From: CAYFUF01 sp964394795
GTDB lineage: Bacteria; Bacillota; Clostridia; Tissierellales; Peptoniphilaceae
Length of the DNA: 48,211 nt
NCBI GenBank assembly: GCA_964394795.1
Contig: CAYMYX010000009.1
Location: forward strand, 1-48,211
Reading direction: 5' to 3'
The translations under genes and the position numbers were made by a program. Every line of letters starts with the position of its first letter. Positions within the stretch are counted from its first letter, which is position 1. Under the pieces are notes generated by a model, which worked only from the letters and a program-made list of their open reading frames with translations, did no database searches and had not been told where the DNA came from. Shown in pieces: positions 8,640-16,599 of the stretch.

Positions 8640-8667
8640 AGTTAAGTGTTTTCAACGAGGAGGAGTA

Positions 8668-10155
8668 ATGACAGAAAAGAAGAATGTGCGTTTACGTTTT
8701 GCCCCCAGCCCAACCGGCTACCTACACATCGGTGGCTTGCGTACAGCACTTTTTAATTATTTATACGCTCGCCACCATGGCGGACAATTTATCCTGCGCA
8801 TCGAGGATACGGACAGGAATCGCTTCGTCAAAGGAGCTTTGGAGAACCTTATCGATGTCCTGAATTGGGCAAAGCTAGACTACGATGAAGGCGTGAAGAA
8901 GGCGGATAACGGATTAGTTCAAGTGGGGGGCCATGGTCCCTACATCCAATCCGAGCGCGTCGATGAAGGTATCTACCAGAAGTACGCCGACCAGCTGGTC
9001 GAAGAGGGCAAGGCTTACCACTGCTTCTGCTCTCAAGAGCGGATTGACCAGGTAAGAGAAGAACAAAAAGCCCGTGGCGAAACGCCAAGGTATGACGGCC
9101 ACTGCCGCGATATTCCATTAGAAGAAAGTAAGAGGCGAGTAGAAAGCGGAGAAGAGCACATCCTTCGTATGAAGCTACCTGCCGATACCGATATTACCTT
9201 CCACGATGAAATCAAGGGAGACATCACCATCAACACCGATGAGATGGATGACCAAGTCCTGATGAAGTCGGATGGTTTTCCTACCTACCACTTTGCGGTA
9301 GTTATCGATGACCACCTGATGGACATCACTCATGTCGTGCGCGGCGAGGAGTGGATCAGCTCCACCCCTAAGCACATCTTCCTCTACCAGTCCTTTGGTT
9401 GGGAAGCGCCAAGTCACGTGCACTTGCCAACCGTTCTTGGCCAAGACCACAAGAAACTGTCCAAGCGAAACGGGGATGTCAGCGTCGAGCTCTTCATCGA
9501 CCGAGGTTACCTCCAAGAAGCCCTCATTAACTACATTGCCCTCTTAGGTTGGTCACCAACCGGCAATGAAGAAATCCTGTCCATGGACGAAATCATTCAA
9601 CAATTCGACTTTGACCGCGTATCCAACACCGGTGGCATCTTCGATGTGAAGAAGCTTGATTGGATGAACCAACAGTACATCACGGCTTTACCGGTTGAAG
9701 ACTGCCAAGCATATATCCGCAACTTCCTCACGGATGCCGATTTAATTAGCGAAGATTATCCCGACGAAAAGCTGCGCTTAATCACCGAAACCTACCAAAA
9801 TCGGATCGAACATTTCGACCAAGTTCCCGAGATGACCAAGCACCTTTTTGCTTCCGCAGAAGAACTGGACTACAGCGACGAAGCCAAGGATGTTTTAGTG
9901 ACAGAACAAGCCCAGATGCTGGTCGCCACCTTCGCCGACAAGGTAAAGGCAAGCTCCTTTGACGAGGACTTCGCCAAGGGCGTGGTGAAAGAAATCCAAA
10001 AGGAAACCGGAATCAAGGGCAAAGACCTCTGGTTCCCCGTTCGTGCTGCCGTGGTTGGGCAAACCTCCGGACCGGACTTCACCAACACCCTGCTGATCCT
10101 AGGCAAGGAAGAGGTGGAAAGCCGCCTAGCTTACGTACAGGAAAAAATGCAATAA
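8668..10155 (+). CDS. gltX: Glutamate--tRNA ligase
   Basis: Class I aminoacyl-tRNA synthetase that charges tRNA-Glu (and, in bacteria using the transamidation route, possibly tRNA-Gln). 495 residues, normal length. The HIGH-type motif is HIGG near residue 20, in the PSPTGYLHIGGLRTALF context; the KMSKS loop is KLSKR at residues 263-267. A Cys/His-containing segment (CFCSQER) lies near residue 120. GAGGAGG precedes the ATG. cysS follows after 13 bases and then rlmB, the gltX-cysS-rlmB order familiar from Bacillota. No T-box or other leader is visible. Confidence 0.97.
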   Translation: MTEKKNVRLRFAPSPTGYLHIGGLRTALFNYLYARHHGGQFILRIEDTDRNRFVKGALENLIDVLNWAKLDYDEGVKKADNGLVQVGGHGPYIQSERVDEGIYQKYADQLVEEGKAYHCFCSQERIDQVREEQKARGETPRYDGHCRDIPLEESKRRVESGEEHILRMKLPADTDITFHDEIKGDITINTDEMDDQVLMKSDGFPTYHFAVVIDDHLMDITHVVRGEEWISSTPKHIFLYQSFGWEAPSHVHLPTVLGQDHKKLSKRNGDVSVELFIDRGYLQEALINYIALLGWSPTGNEEILSMDEIIQQFDFDRVSNTGGIFDVKKLDWMNQQYITALPVEDCQAYIRNFLTDADLISEDYPDEKLRLITETYQNRIEHFDQVPEMTKHLFASAEELDYSDEAKDVLVTEQAQMLVATFADKVKASSFDEDFAKGVVKEIQKETGIKGKDLWFPVRAAVVGQTSGPDFTNTLLILGKEEVESRLAYVQEKMQ

Positions 10156-10168
10156 AGGAGAGGGGATT

Positions 10169-11587
10169 ATGCAAATTTACAACACCCTGACCAGAAAAAA
10201 AGAAGAATTCATACCGATTAGCCTAGGCAAGGTATCCATGTATGTTTGTGGTCCTACCGTGTATGACTACATCCATATTGGCAACGCCAGGCCTTTGGTT
10301 ATTTTCGATACCCTCCACCGCTATCTCAAGTACATGGGTTACGACGTAACCTACGTGGTGAACTTCACCGATATCGACGATAAGATCATAAACCGGGCCA
10401 TCGACGAGGGCGTTCCCTTCGATGAAATCAGCGAGCGCTACATTGAGGCTTTCCTCGACCAAGCCCAGCAGCTGAACCTCTTGGAGTCGGAAACCATCCA
10501 TCCGAGAGCAACGGATTCCATCCCCGAGATGATCACCTTCATCCAGGGCCTTGTGGACAAGGGAGCAGCCTACGATGCGGAAGACGCCGTCTACTTTGAC
10601 GTGTCCAAAGCAGAGGACTATGGCAAGCTGTCCAAGAAGAATATTGAAGACCTCCAAGCTGGTGCAAGAATCCGAGTCAACGAGATGAAGAAAAGCCCAA
10701 TGGACTTCGCCCTGTGGAAAAAGAAAAAGGAAGATAACGAACCCTCTTGGGACAGCCCCTGGGGAGAAGGCCGTCCTGGTTGGCATATTGAGTGTTCGAC
10801 TATGGCCAAGAATATTTTAGGTGACACCATCGACATTCACGGTGGCGGGGAGGACCTTCAGTTTCCTCACCACGAAAATGAGATTGCCCAGTCAGAAACC
10901 CTCCATGACCACAGCTTTGCCCACTATTGGATGCACAACTCCATGATTACGGTAACGTCTGACACGGGCGCCCACGAGAAAATGTCTAAGTCCAAAGGGA
11001 ATTTCTGGACCCTGAAAGATATCGCGGAGGACTATGATCTAATCCTCGTCCGCATGTGGCTTCTGTCTTCCCATTACCGGTCACCCATCAACTTCTCCCA
11101 AGAAGTGATCGAACAGACCCAAAACGGCTACCAGCGAATCATTAATGGCAAGGCCAATCTAGAGCGCCTCCTCTCCTTTGCTGAAGATAAGGAAATGACC
11201 GATAAAGAGAAGGTCACCTTAGAGGACCTAGACCTCTACCGTCGCGCCTTCATTAAGGCCATGGACGATGACCTCAACACCGCCGATGCCCTCACCGCTG
11301 TCTACGAGTTGATCAAGTTGGCCAACAGCGATATTGACGAAGCAAGTAGCATGGCCATCGTTGAAAAGACCTACCAACAACTCAACGAACTCCTGGATGT
11401 CTTGGGCATTGCCGACAGAAGGCAAAAAGAGATTCTAGCCGAGGACATTGAGAAGCTAATTGAAGAGAGAACCCAAGCCCGTGTCAACAAGGACTTCCAA
11501 CGGGCGGATGAAATCAGAGATTATTTAAAAGAAGAAGGAATAATACTAAAGGATACCTCGACCGGTGTTGTTTGGGAGAGAGAATAG
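10169..11587 (+). CDS. cysS: Cysteine--tRNA ligase
   Basis: Class I synthetase that attaches cysteine to tRNA-Cys. 472 residues. The zinc-site cysteine (CGPTVYDY, Cys27) is followed by HIGN (36-39); further zinc ligands appear in GWHIECSTMAKN and GGGEDLQFPHHENE; the KMSKS loop is exact (271-275). The C-terminal part carries the helical tRNA-binding domain (DDDLNTADAL). AGGAGAGGGG precedes the ATG. It lies between gltX and rlmB, with 7 bases to the latter, so the three are cotranscribed. Confidence 0.97.
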   Translation: MQIYNTLTRKKEEFIPISLGKVSMYVCGPTVYDYIHIGNARPLVIFDTLHRYLKYMGYDVTYVVNFTDIDDKIINRAIDEGVPFDEISERYIEAFLDQAQQLNLLESETIHPRATDSIPEMITFIQGLVDKGAAYDAEDAVYFDVSKAEDYGKLSKKNIEDLQAGARIRVNEMKKSPMDFALWKKKKEDNEPSWDSPWGEGRPGWHIECSTMAKNILGDTIDIHGGGEDLQFPHHENEIAQSETLHDHSFAHYWMHNSMITVTSDTGAHEKMSKSKGNFWTLKDIAEDYDLILVRMWLLSSHYRSPINFSQEVIEQTQNGYQRIINGKANLERLLSFAEDKEMTDKEKVTLEDLDLYRRAFIKAMDDDLNTADALTAVYELIKLANSDIDEASSMAIVEKTYQQLNELLDVLGIADRRQKEILAEDIEKLIEERTQARVNKDFQRADEIRDYLKEEGIILKDTSTGVVWERE

Positions 11588-11594
11588 GGGATTT

Positions 11595-12335
11595 ATGTCA
11601 GATTACATTGTAGGTAGAAACGCTGTATTAGAGTATTTACACGGCGACGGAGAAGCAGACAAGCTTTACATTCAAAAGGGCGAGCGGAAGGGGTCAATCC
11701 ACCGCATTATCACTATGGCTAAAGACAAGGGCATCGTCATCGTCGAAGTCGACCAAAATAAACTCAACCAATTCGCAGAAGGCCAAAGCCACCAAGGCGT
11801 CGCCCTCTTAGCCCAAGACTTTGTGTATTCCACACTCGATGAAATCCTCCAAGTCTCAAAAGACAAAGGAACGGCTCCCTTCATCATCCTCTTGGATGAG
11901 ATCACCGACCCCCACAATTTGGGGGCCATAGTCCGAACCGCCGAATGCGCCGGTGCCGACGGTATCCTTATTCCAAAGAGAAGGTCCGCCACCGTGACAT
12001 CCACCGTCCACAAAACTTCAGCCGGGGCAACCACCCACATGAAGATTGCCAAGATTACCAATGTCAACCAAACCATCGACCAGCTCAAGAAAGAGAACAT
12101 CTGGGTCTATGGTGCAGCAGGGGAAGCCAAGCAAAGCATCTGGCAAACCAACTTTGACGGCGGCGTCTGCCTCGTCATTGGCAACGAAGGCGAAGGCTTA
12201 GGCAAGCTAACCAAAGAGCGTTGCGATGTCCTCGTCTCCATCCCTATGTATGGAGAAATGAACTCCCTCAACGCCTCAGCATCCGCCTCAATCCTCATGT
12301 ACGAAGTGGTCAGAGGACGCCAACAAGCCGAATAG
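11595..12335 (+). CDS. rlmB: 23S rRNA (guanosine-2'-O-)-methyltransferase RlmB, SpoU/TrmH family
   Basis: SAM-dependent ribose methyltransferase of the SPOUT (knotted) class; RlmB methylates a guanosine in 23S rRNA. The start is set at ATG 11595, 7 bases after cysS, because a weak AGGGG precedes it and MSDYIVGRNAV is the family's N-terminus; the frame is open to a GTG at 11565 inside cysS. 246 residues: an N-terminal L30e-like substrate-binding domain (residues 1-75), then SPOUT motif 1 (DPHNLGAIVRTAE), motif 2 (LVIGNEGEGL) and motif 3 (IPMYGEMNSLNAS). A neighbouring Mini-III RNase gene, often present here in other species, is absent. Confidence 0.92.
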   Translation: MSDYIVGRNAVLEYLHGDGEADKLYIQKGERKGSIHRIITMAKDKGIVIVEVDQNKLNQFAEGQSHQGVALLAQDFVYSTLDEILQVSKDKGTAPFIILLDEITDPHNLGAIVRTAECAGADGILIPKRRSATVTSTVHKTSAGATTHMKIAKITNVNQTIDQLKKENIWVYGAAGEAKQSIWQTNFDGGVCLVIGNEGEGLGKLTKERCDVLVSIPMYGEMNSLNASASASILMYEVVRGRQQAE

Positions 12336-12346
12336 GCACCATAATT

Positions 12347-12376
12347 AAAAGCAAGGGTAAGTTTCCTTGCTTTTCT
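12347..12376 (+). terminator. Terminator of the gltX-cysS-rlmB operon
   Basis: A perfect 10-bp stem, AAAAGCAAGG (12347-12356) with CCTTGCTTTT (12365-12374), with loop GTAAGTTT; the T-rich 3' arm continues into TTCTTC. Confidence 0.85.
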
Positions 12377-12403
12377 TCTATCCTTAGTTAGAAAGAAGGA
12401 CGA

Positions 12404-13597
12404 ATGAGAACTCCCTATGCAATCGAGGAAACCACCACTTGGGAAAGTGTCTTTTTAAATCGGGCAGTAACCAAGCCGGTGACCATCCGCCTCGCTATAT
12501 TTTCCAATTCACACAACAAGCGGACACCAGCGATCCACTACCTCGTGACGACGGGTTTCTTTAAAATCCTCAATGAGCTGAATGTCCTAGATTACCACCA
12601 CCAGTATGGAATGGACGGACTCACTTACTATATCGATGTCGCCGAGAGCCGAAGTGCCGTTCGGGCTTACCTCCTAAATCTCAAAAAGTTCCATGCCTTA
12701 GGACAGGCTTGGGAATTATCCATCATCGAAGGCATGCACGTTTCCTCTCTCATTCAGGAGAACCGCGTCGAAAAACCCCTCAAGGGTTACGAATTAGAAA
12801 GCCTTGCCCGCATGCACATGAACATGGGCTCAAGACCTCTTCGCTACTCTCGCTACTTCCTTTACGCTGCTCTAGCACCTTTTGGAAGAAGTCGCAGCTA
12901 CGGGTCATGTTCGATGTCTTTCGAAGATGCCAAAGGTAACCGAAACTTTTTCCATGTCTTACAAGCCCTGGAGATCCTCGTTAGATCCTACAGTTCTTTG
13001 GATTTCTCGTCTATCAATTCCCTCCAAGCATTGCGGTCGAGGGGCATCCCCATCGAAGACGCCCTCAACCAGGTCAGCTCCAGCGAGGGCATGCTCCGAG
13101 GCCTCCTCTTCCACTCCATTATCTTGGCTGCCGCTTACGAGCAGAAGACTCCCATGCAACAAATCCCAGACAAGATTAAGAGTATCGTCAAAGGAATGGA
13201 AAAGGACTTCTCCAAAGACCTAACGTCATCAAGCACTTATCTCCTCGCTCAATACGGAGTAGGCGGTGCTCGAGCTTTAGCTCTAGCGGGTTATGAGCCG
13301 ATTATCGACAAAGCCCTTCCTTTCTGGCAAAACTCCATGGACATCGATGACCTAAGCCTCTTCCTCCTAGGACAGACCTATGACACAACGACCTTAAAAG
13401 ACATCGACCTGCTCGGCTACCAGAACCTCCAAGACCAAGCAGAAAAATGCCTCGCCGACATTACCCTCGATCGCAACAGCCTCAATCAAGCCTTCTACAA
13501 ACTCGGCTTGGTCACCGACGGCATCAGCGACCTCATTTCCGTTGTCCTTCTCTTTGACCTCATCGCCAGCGAAGAATCAAGGGATGCAATGGAATAA
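12404..13597 (+). CDS. Orphan CitX-CitG-like protein lacking signature motifs (unknown function)
   Basis: 397 residues, start ATG 12404 behind GAAGGA. I read it as a distant relative of fused CitXG, the pair that makes and attaches the citrate-lyase prosthetic group. Residues about 15-142 follow CitX: Asn35 and Lys39...Pro42 sit where CitX has N-IPGP-K-SP, and LGQAWELSII (99-108) where CitX has GRLWDIDVI. Residues about 150-310 follow CitG: QYGVGGARALALAGYE (283-298) and KALPFW match CitG's YGxxGxRGEAxxGF...ALP. However, CitG's PKPGLVDR...GaHxDM is replaced by GRSRSYGSCSMSFED, and GVNTHKG by SSSEGMLRG. No citrate lyase gene lies nearby. It may be a pseudoenzyme or have a new substrate. The family assignment is inference from pattern reading. 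Confidence 0.55.
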   Translation: MRTPYAIEETTTWESVFLNRAVTKPVTIRLAIFSNSHNKRTPAIHYLVTTGFFKILNELNVLDYHHQYGMDGLTYYIDVAESRSAVRAYLLNLKKFHALGQAWELSIIEGMHVSSLIQENRVEKPLKGYELESLARMHMNMGSRPLRYSRYFLYAALAPFGRSRSYGSCSMSFEDAKGNRNFFHVLQALEILVRSYSSLDFSSINSLQALRSRGIPIEDALNQVSSSEGMLRGLLFHSIILAAAYEQKTPMQQIPDKIKSIVKGMEKDFSKDLTSSSTYLLAQYGVGGARALALAGYEPIIDKALPFWQNSMDIDDLSLFLLGQTYDTTTLKDIDLLGYQNLQDQAEKCLADITLDRNSLNQAFYKLGLVTDGISDLISVVLLFDLIASEESRDAME

Positions 13598-13616
13598 AAA
13601 ATACCTGCAAACTATC

Positions 13617-13694
13617 AAGAGAAAGCGGCTCAATCAACAATCTAAGAATTACGTTCACTTCTGTTCCCTTAGTGTTGACAAGACGCTTTCTCTT
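13617..13694. repeat. 11-bp inverted repeat around the tRNA-Thr promoter
   Basis: AAGAGAAAGCG (13617-13627) and its exact complement CGCTTTCTCTT (13684-13694) are 56 bases apart; the right arm lies in the spacer between -35 and -10. Function unknown. Confidence 0.5.
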
Positions 13695-13703
13695 ATGTAA
13701 AAT
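13675..13703 (+). promoter_or_regulatory. tRNA-Thr promoter
   Basis: Consensus -35 TTGACA (13675-13680), a 17-base spacer and -10 TAAAAT (13698-13703), 21 bases before the tRNA. Confidence 0.88.
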
Positions 13704-13724
13704 GAAGTTCGTTACACTAATATT

Positions 13725-13797
13725 GCTGCTTTAGCTCAGCAGGTAGAGCGCAGCCATGGTAAGGCTGAGGTCGCCGGTTCAATCCCGGCAAGCAGCT
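13725..13797 (+). tRNA. tRNA-Thr (anticodon GGT)
   Basis: 73-base cloverleaf: acceptor GCTGCTT/AAGCAGC, D arm GCTC/GAGC, anticodon stem CAGCC/GGCTG with loop ATGGTAA (anticodon GGT at 13758-13760), T arm GCCGG/CCGGC with TTCAATC. CCA is not encoded. Reads ACC and ACU codons. Confidence 0.96.
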
Positions 13798-13801
13798 TTT
13801 G

Positions 13802-13827
13802 AGCTTAACCTCGTGTTAAGCTTTTTT
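13802..13827 (+). terminator. Terminator of tRNA-Thr
   Basis: Perfect stem AGCTTAAC/GTTAAGCT (13802-13809, 13815-13822) with loop CTCGT and a run of six T. Confidence 0.9.
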
Positions 13828-13840
13828 AAAAGGCTTATCC

Positions 13841-13869
13841 TTGACAAATCAGTGTAAAAGCCATATTAT
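13841..13869 (+). promoter_or_regulatory. tRNA-Lys promoter
   Basis: TTGACA (13841-13846), a 17-base spacer and TATTAT (13864-13869), 16 bases before the tRNA. The two tRNAs are therefore separate transcription units. Confidence 0.88.
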
Positions 13870-13885
13870 ATTTTGGTACTTCTTT

Positions 13886-13958
13886 CCACCCTTAGCTCAG
13901 TTGGTAGAGCACCTGACTCTTAATCAGGGTGTCCCGGGTTCGAATCCCTGAGGGTGGA
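13886..13958 (+). tRNA. tRNA-Lys (anticodon CTT)
   Basis: 73 bases: acceptor CCACCCT/AGGGTGG, D arm GCTC/GAGC, anticodon stem CCTGA/TCAGG with loop CTCTTAA (anticodon CTT), T loop TTCGAAT. The T stem CCGGG/CCCTG contains one C/T mismatch at its second pair. Reads AAG. CCA is not encoded. Confidence 0.94.
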
Positions 13959-13963
13959 TGATG

Positions 13964-14000
13964 AAAAAGCGTGTAGGCTATGTGCTTACACGCTTTTTTT
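13964..14000 (+). terminator. Terminator of tRNA-Lys
   Basis: 12-bp stem AAAAAGCGTGTA (13964-13975) with TACACGCTTTTT (from 13987), ending in seven T. Confidence 0.9.
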
Positions 14001-14112
14001 ATATTGACACACATTCCTTCCACCCATTAGGTTAAAGTTAATATACGCGATAAATGAAGGAAAGTTTCTATAAACAATTAAAAATTCTACTTCGTTTTGT
14101 TAGTCGCAATTA

Positions 14113-14162
14113 TTGGATTAGCAGTTAAAACATGATACAATAGAATTACCAAAACGGTAATT
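14113..14162 (+). promoter_or_regulatory. Promoter and putative operator of the higBA pair
   Basis: The -35-like TTGGAT (14113-14118), a 17-base spacer and TACAAT (14136-14141). The palindrome AATTACC-AAAAC-GGTAATT (14144-14162) starts 2 bases after the -10, over the expected transcription start. This is the usual place for autorepression by a HigA-type antitoxin; binding is inferred. Confidence 0.65.
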
Positions 14163-14173
14163 TCAGAGGAAAG

Positions 14174-14527
14174 ATGCAGGTGCTTTACAGAAATAACAAA
14201 CTGAAAAATTTATGTGAGGAGTTATCGATAGCGAAAAAGAAATTACCGGAAAAAATTGCATTAGCCACAATAAAATCTATAAACTTTATCATTGCTGCAG
14301 AGTCTCTAAATGATGTTATCCAATATCAGCCTTTTAGGTTCCATGACTTGAAAGGAAAAGAACAAGGGATATATGCGATCGATATCGGTAGCAAACGTGA
14401 GGGATATCGAATGCAATTGATACCACTGGATGAAGAAGGAAATGAAGTTTCGAATAACCAAGTATTCGGTAATGCTTCAAGTATCAAGGTAGTAAAAATA
14501 TGGGAAGTAGGGAACCACTATGAGTGA
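14174..14527 (+). CDS. higB: Type II toxin, HigB/RelE family
   Basis: Probable ribosome-dependent mRNA interferase. 117 residues with the family's N-terminal 'NNKL..LCEE' helix, the central FHDLKGKEQGIYAIDI segment, the basic GYRMQLIPL strand and a C-terminal VKIWEVGNHYE strand. GAGGA lies only a few bases before ATG 14174; a GTG at 14180 with better spacing is an alternative start. The antitoxin gene overlaps its end by 8 bases, the toxin-first order typical of higBA. The pair is clearly AT-richer than the flanking housekeeping genes and sits just downstream of two tRNA genes, consistent with acquisition by transfer. Confidence 0.85.
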   Translation: MQVLYRNNKLKNLCEELSIAKKKLPEKIALATIKSINFIIAAESLNDVIQYQPFRFHDLKGKEQGIYAIDIGSKREGYRMQLIPLDEEGNEVSNNQVFGNASSIKVVKIWEVGNHYE

Positions 14528-15602
14528 AACAATTTATAAAGACATCGTTGCCTTTCATCCCGGATCATATGTTAATGATATAATTCAGGAGCTAAATGTG
14601 ACTCAGGTTGATTTTGCTAAGAGATTAGACTCTAATGTGAAAACAGTCAGTGGGTTGGTGAATGGCACAGTTAACATTACTTTAGATTTAGCTAATAAGC
14701 TATCCAAATTAACTGGCACTAGTATAGATTTATGGTTAAATTTACAAAAAGAATATGAGAAAAAGATAATTGAGATTGAGAATCAAAAGATAGCAGATGA
14801 AGAAGAGGTTTGTAAGATTATCGAGATTAGCTATTTTAAGAAAAATGGACTTCTTCCAGCTCATCGTATGAGTATTAAGGAGAAGATTCAGGCTTTAAGG
14901 TCAATTTTGAAATATGCTAACCTTACGAAATTGCAAGAGTTCAATACTGTTGTTAGCTGGAGAAGACAAGATAACTTTAAATTAATAAATGTAGTTAATG
15001 CTAATGTTATGTTAGAAATCGCTATTAATCTTGCAAGAGATAAGACCGATAATAAGCTGGACATTAAAAAATTGAACTCATATCTACCAGAAATTAAAGA
15101 GATGACTAAAAGTGAAGATTCATCTTTTTTTAGTCGATTAAAAGAATTATTGTTAGATTGTGGAATAGTTCTAATAGCTCTTCCTCACTTAAAGAACGCT
15201 GGTATAAATGGTGCGACAACCAAATTTAATAACGGATCAGTTTTACTGATGATTACTGATCGAAATAAAAGCTCAGACATATTCTGGTTTTCTTTATATC
15301 ATGAACTAGGACACATCCTTAATAAGGATTTTATTTCAAACTTAAGTGAGGATGAATATACTGAACGAGAGACTAAAGCGGATTTATTTGCTCAAAATGA
15401 GTTAATTCCTAAAGACAGTTACACAGGATTCATAGAAGACAGGATCTTTACATCAGAAAGCATTAAAGATTTTGCGAATTCTAATGGAATCCACCCAGGT
15501 ATAGTAGTAGGTCGACTTCAACGCGATGAATATATTCCTTGGAACTCATTGAATGATGTAAAGGTTAGTTATCAGATTGAGTTGAGTACAATCGGAAAAT
15601 AG
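14520..15602 (+). CDS. higA: HigA-type antitoxin fused to an ImmA/IrrE metallopeptidase domain
   Basis: 360 residues, much longer than a plain HigA (about 100). Residues about 10-85 form an XRE-type helix-turn-helix (LNVTQVDFAKRLDSNVKTVSGLVNG), which should bind the palindrome upstream of higB. A charged helical linker follows (about 85-200). The C-terminal part carries the zinc-peptidase motif His261-Glu-Leu-Gly-His265 followed by an acidic EREtKAD segment, the ImmA/IrrE signature. Such domains cleave repressor-like proteins; here the peptidase could regulate turnover of the antitoxin itself or another target (inference). AT-rich like higB. No terminator is seen directly after the stop. Confidence 0.87.
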   Translation: MSETIYKDIVAFHPGSYVNDIIQELNVTQVDFAKRLDSNVKTVSGLVNGTVNITLDLANKLSKLTGTSIDLWLNLQKEYEKKIIEIENQKIADEEEVCKIIEISYFKKNGLLPAHRMSIKEKIQALRSILKYANLTKLQEFNTVVSWRRQDNFKLINVVNANVMLEIAINLARDKTDNKLDIKKLNSYLPEIKEMTKSEDSSFFSRLKELLLDCGIVLIALPHLKNAGINGATTKFNNGSVLLMITDRNKSSDIFWFSLYHELGHILNKDFISNLSEDEYTERETKADLFAQNELIPKDSYTGFIEDRIFTSESIKDFANSNGIHPGIVVGRLQRDEYIPWNSLNDVKVSYQIELSTIGK

Positions 15603-15676
15603 TAAAAGGTTAGACTGATAAAATCATCATAAGCAGAAAAATGAATCTTAACGTTTATAGCAGGAGAGCCAAACCC

Positions 15677-15871
15677 ATGCCCAAAAAATTCATCCCCAAG
15701 TTACTCCTCAGCCTTCTACTCTTTAATATCGTAGTAACCTTATTAAACATCCTCGTCTTCAAGCAATCTTTAAGCGAAATGGTAAAAAGTTCGCCCTTCA
15801 TCATGGGAAATGTCCTGGTCATCCTGTCCACAATGACCTCCCACTTTTATGGAAAGGACAAGTCCGAATAG
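15677..15871 (+). CDS. Small two-helix membrane protein, unknown function
   Basis: 64 residues from ATG 15677, chosen because AGGAG (15662-15666) lies 10 bases upstream; the frame also holds an ATG at 15641 without a ribosome site. Two hydrophobic stretches are visible: residues about 8-29 (LLLSLLLFNIVVTLLNILVF) and about 41-58 (FIMGNVLVILSTMTSHFY), with a basic N-terminus (MPKKFIPK), so both ends are probably cytoplasmic. I recognise no family. It lies alone between the toxin-antitoxin pair and ferritin, and its base composition is back to that of the core genes. Confidence 0.6.
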   Translation: MPKKFIPKLLLSLLLFNIVVTLLNILVFKQSLSEMVKSSPFIMGNVLVILSTMTSHFYGKDKSE

Positions 15872-16007
15872 GCCGTGGCCCATATTACAAACTTCCTTAT
15901 AGATTAAAAACAATATCAAAAACTTTCCATGTTTATTAAAAGGGGCGTCGGGTATAACCAAAGGTGAGTCAAATAAGAATAACTTTTGAAATTTAAGGAG
16001 AAAAAAT

Positions 16008-16508
16008 ATGAAATTAGGATTAAGCGAAAAATTACAACAAGCTCTAAATGAGCAAGTAACAAGAGAATACGAAGCTGCTTGGATTTACAATGGCATGCGT
16101 GTATATTTAGACGACCTAGGTGCTTATGGTGCTAAAAAGTGGATGAAAGTTCAAGTCGGCGAAGAAATGGAACATGCACAAGACTTCATCGATATCATCC
16201 TTGAATTAGATGGCGAAGTTAAAATTGGAAGCCTACCAGAAGTTGAAACAAAGTATGATTCTATGCTAGCTGTATGGGAAGCCGGTTTAGAGCATGAAAA
16301 GTTTATCTCTGAGAGCATCCTCAATATCCTTGAAATTGCAATCGAAGAGAAGAACTACGCCGTTGAAAACTTCCTAAGAACTTATGTCGATGAGCAAGTT
16401 GAGGAAGAAGATAACTTCAGAGGCGTTATTGATTTCTTGAAGCTTGCTGGCGACGACACTGCTGCTTTATTAAAGGTAGACAGCGTTCTTGGTAAGCGCG
16501 GAGAATAA
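16008..16508 (+). CDS. ftnA: Ferritin, bacterial non-haem type
   Basis: Iron-storage protein that oxidises Fe(II) and stores Fe(III) in a 24-subunit shell. 166 residues, the family's normal length. Ferroxidase ligands are visible in the expected order: Glu in EQVTREYEAAW, the E..H pair in GEEMEHAQDF, a Glu in EAGLEHEKF and the late acidic DEQVEEED segment. AAGGAG precedes ATG 16008. Monocistronic, with a bidirectional terminator after it. With rubrerythrin it covers iron and peroxide handling. Confidence 0.95.
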   Translation: MKLGLSEKLQQALNEQVTREYEAAWIYNGMRVYLDDLGAYGAKKWMKVQVGEEMEHAQDFIDIILELDGEVKIGSLPEVETKYDSMLAVWEAGLEHEKFISESILNILEIAIEEKNYAVENFLRTYVDEQVEEEDNFRGVIDFLKLAGDDTAALLKVDSVLGKRGE

Positions 16509-16538
16509 TTCCCTTTAACAACAAAATAGCGTAAAAAT

Positions 16539-16577
16539 AAGAGACTTTATCTAGGATTTCTAGGTAAAGTCTCTTTT
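16539..16577. terminator. Bidirectional terminator between ferritin and the convergent gene
   Basis: AAGAGACTTTA (16539-16549) pairs with TAAAGTCTCTT (16565-16575). TTTT follows on the plus strand and ATTTTTAC on the minus strand, so it can serve both convergent genes. Confidence 0.85.
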
Positions 16578-16599
16578 GTATTGCTAGAGAATATTTAGC

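Noticed and set aside
10223..10786. 187-residue open frame on the minus strand inside cysS
   Set aside because: It lies wholly opposite a certain gene, has no ribosome site and no recognisable protein pattern; it is a shadow of the codon bias of cysS.
11672..12100. 142-residue minus-strand frame opposite rlmB
   Set aside because: Shadow frame; rlmB is intact and explains the coding signal.
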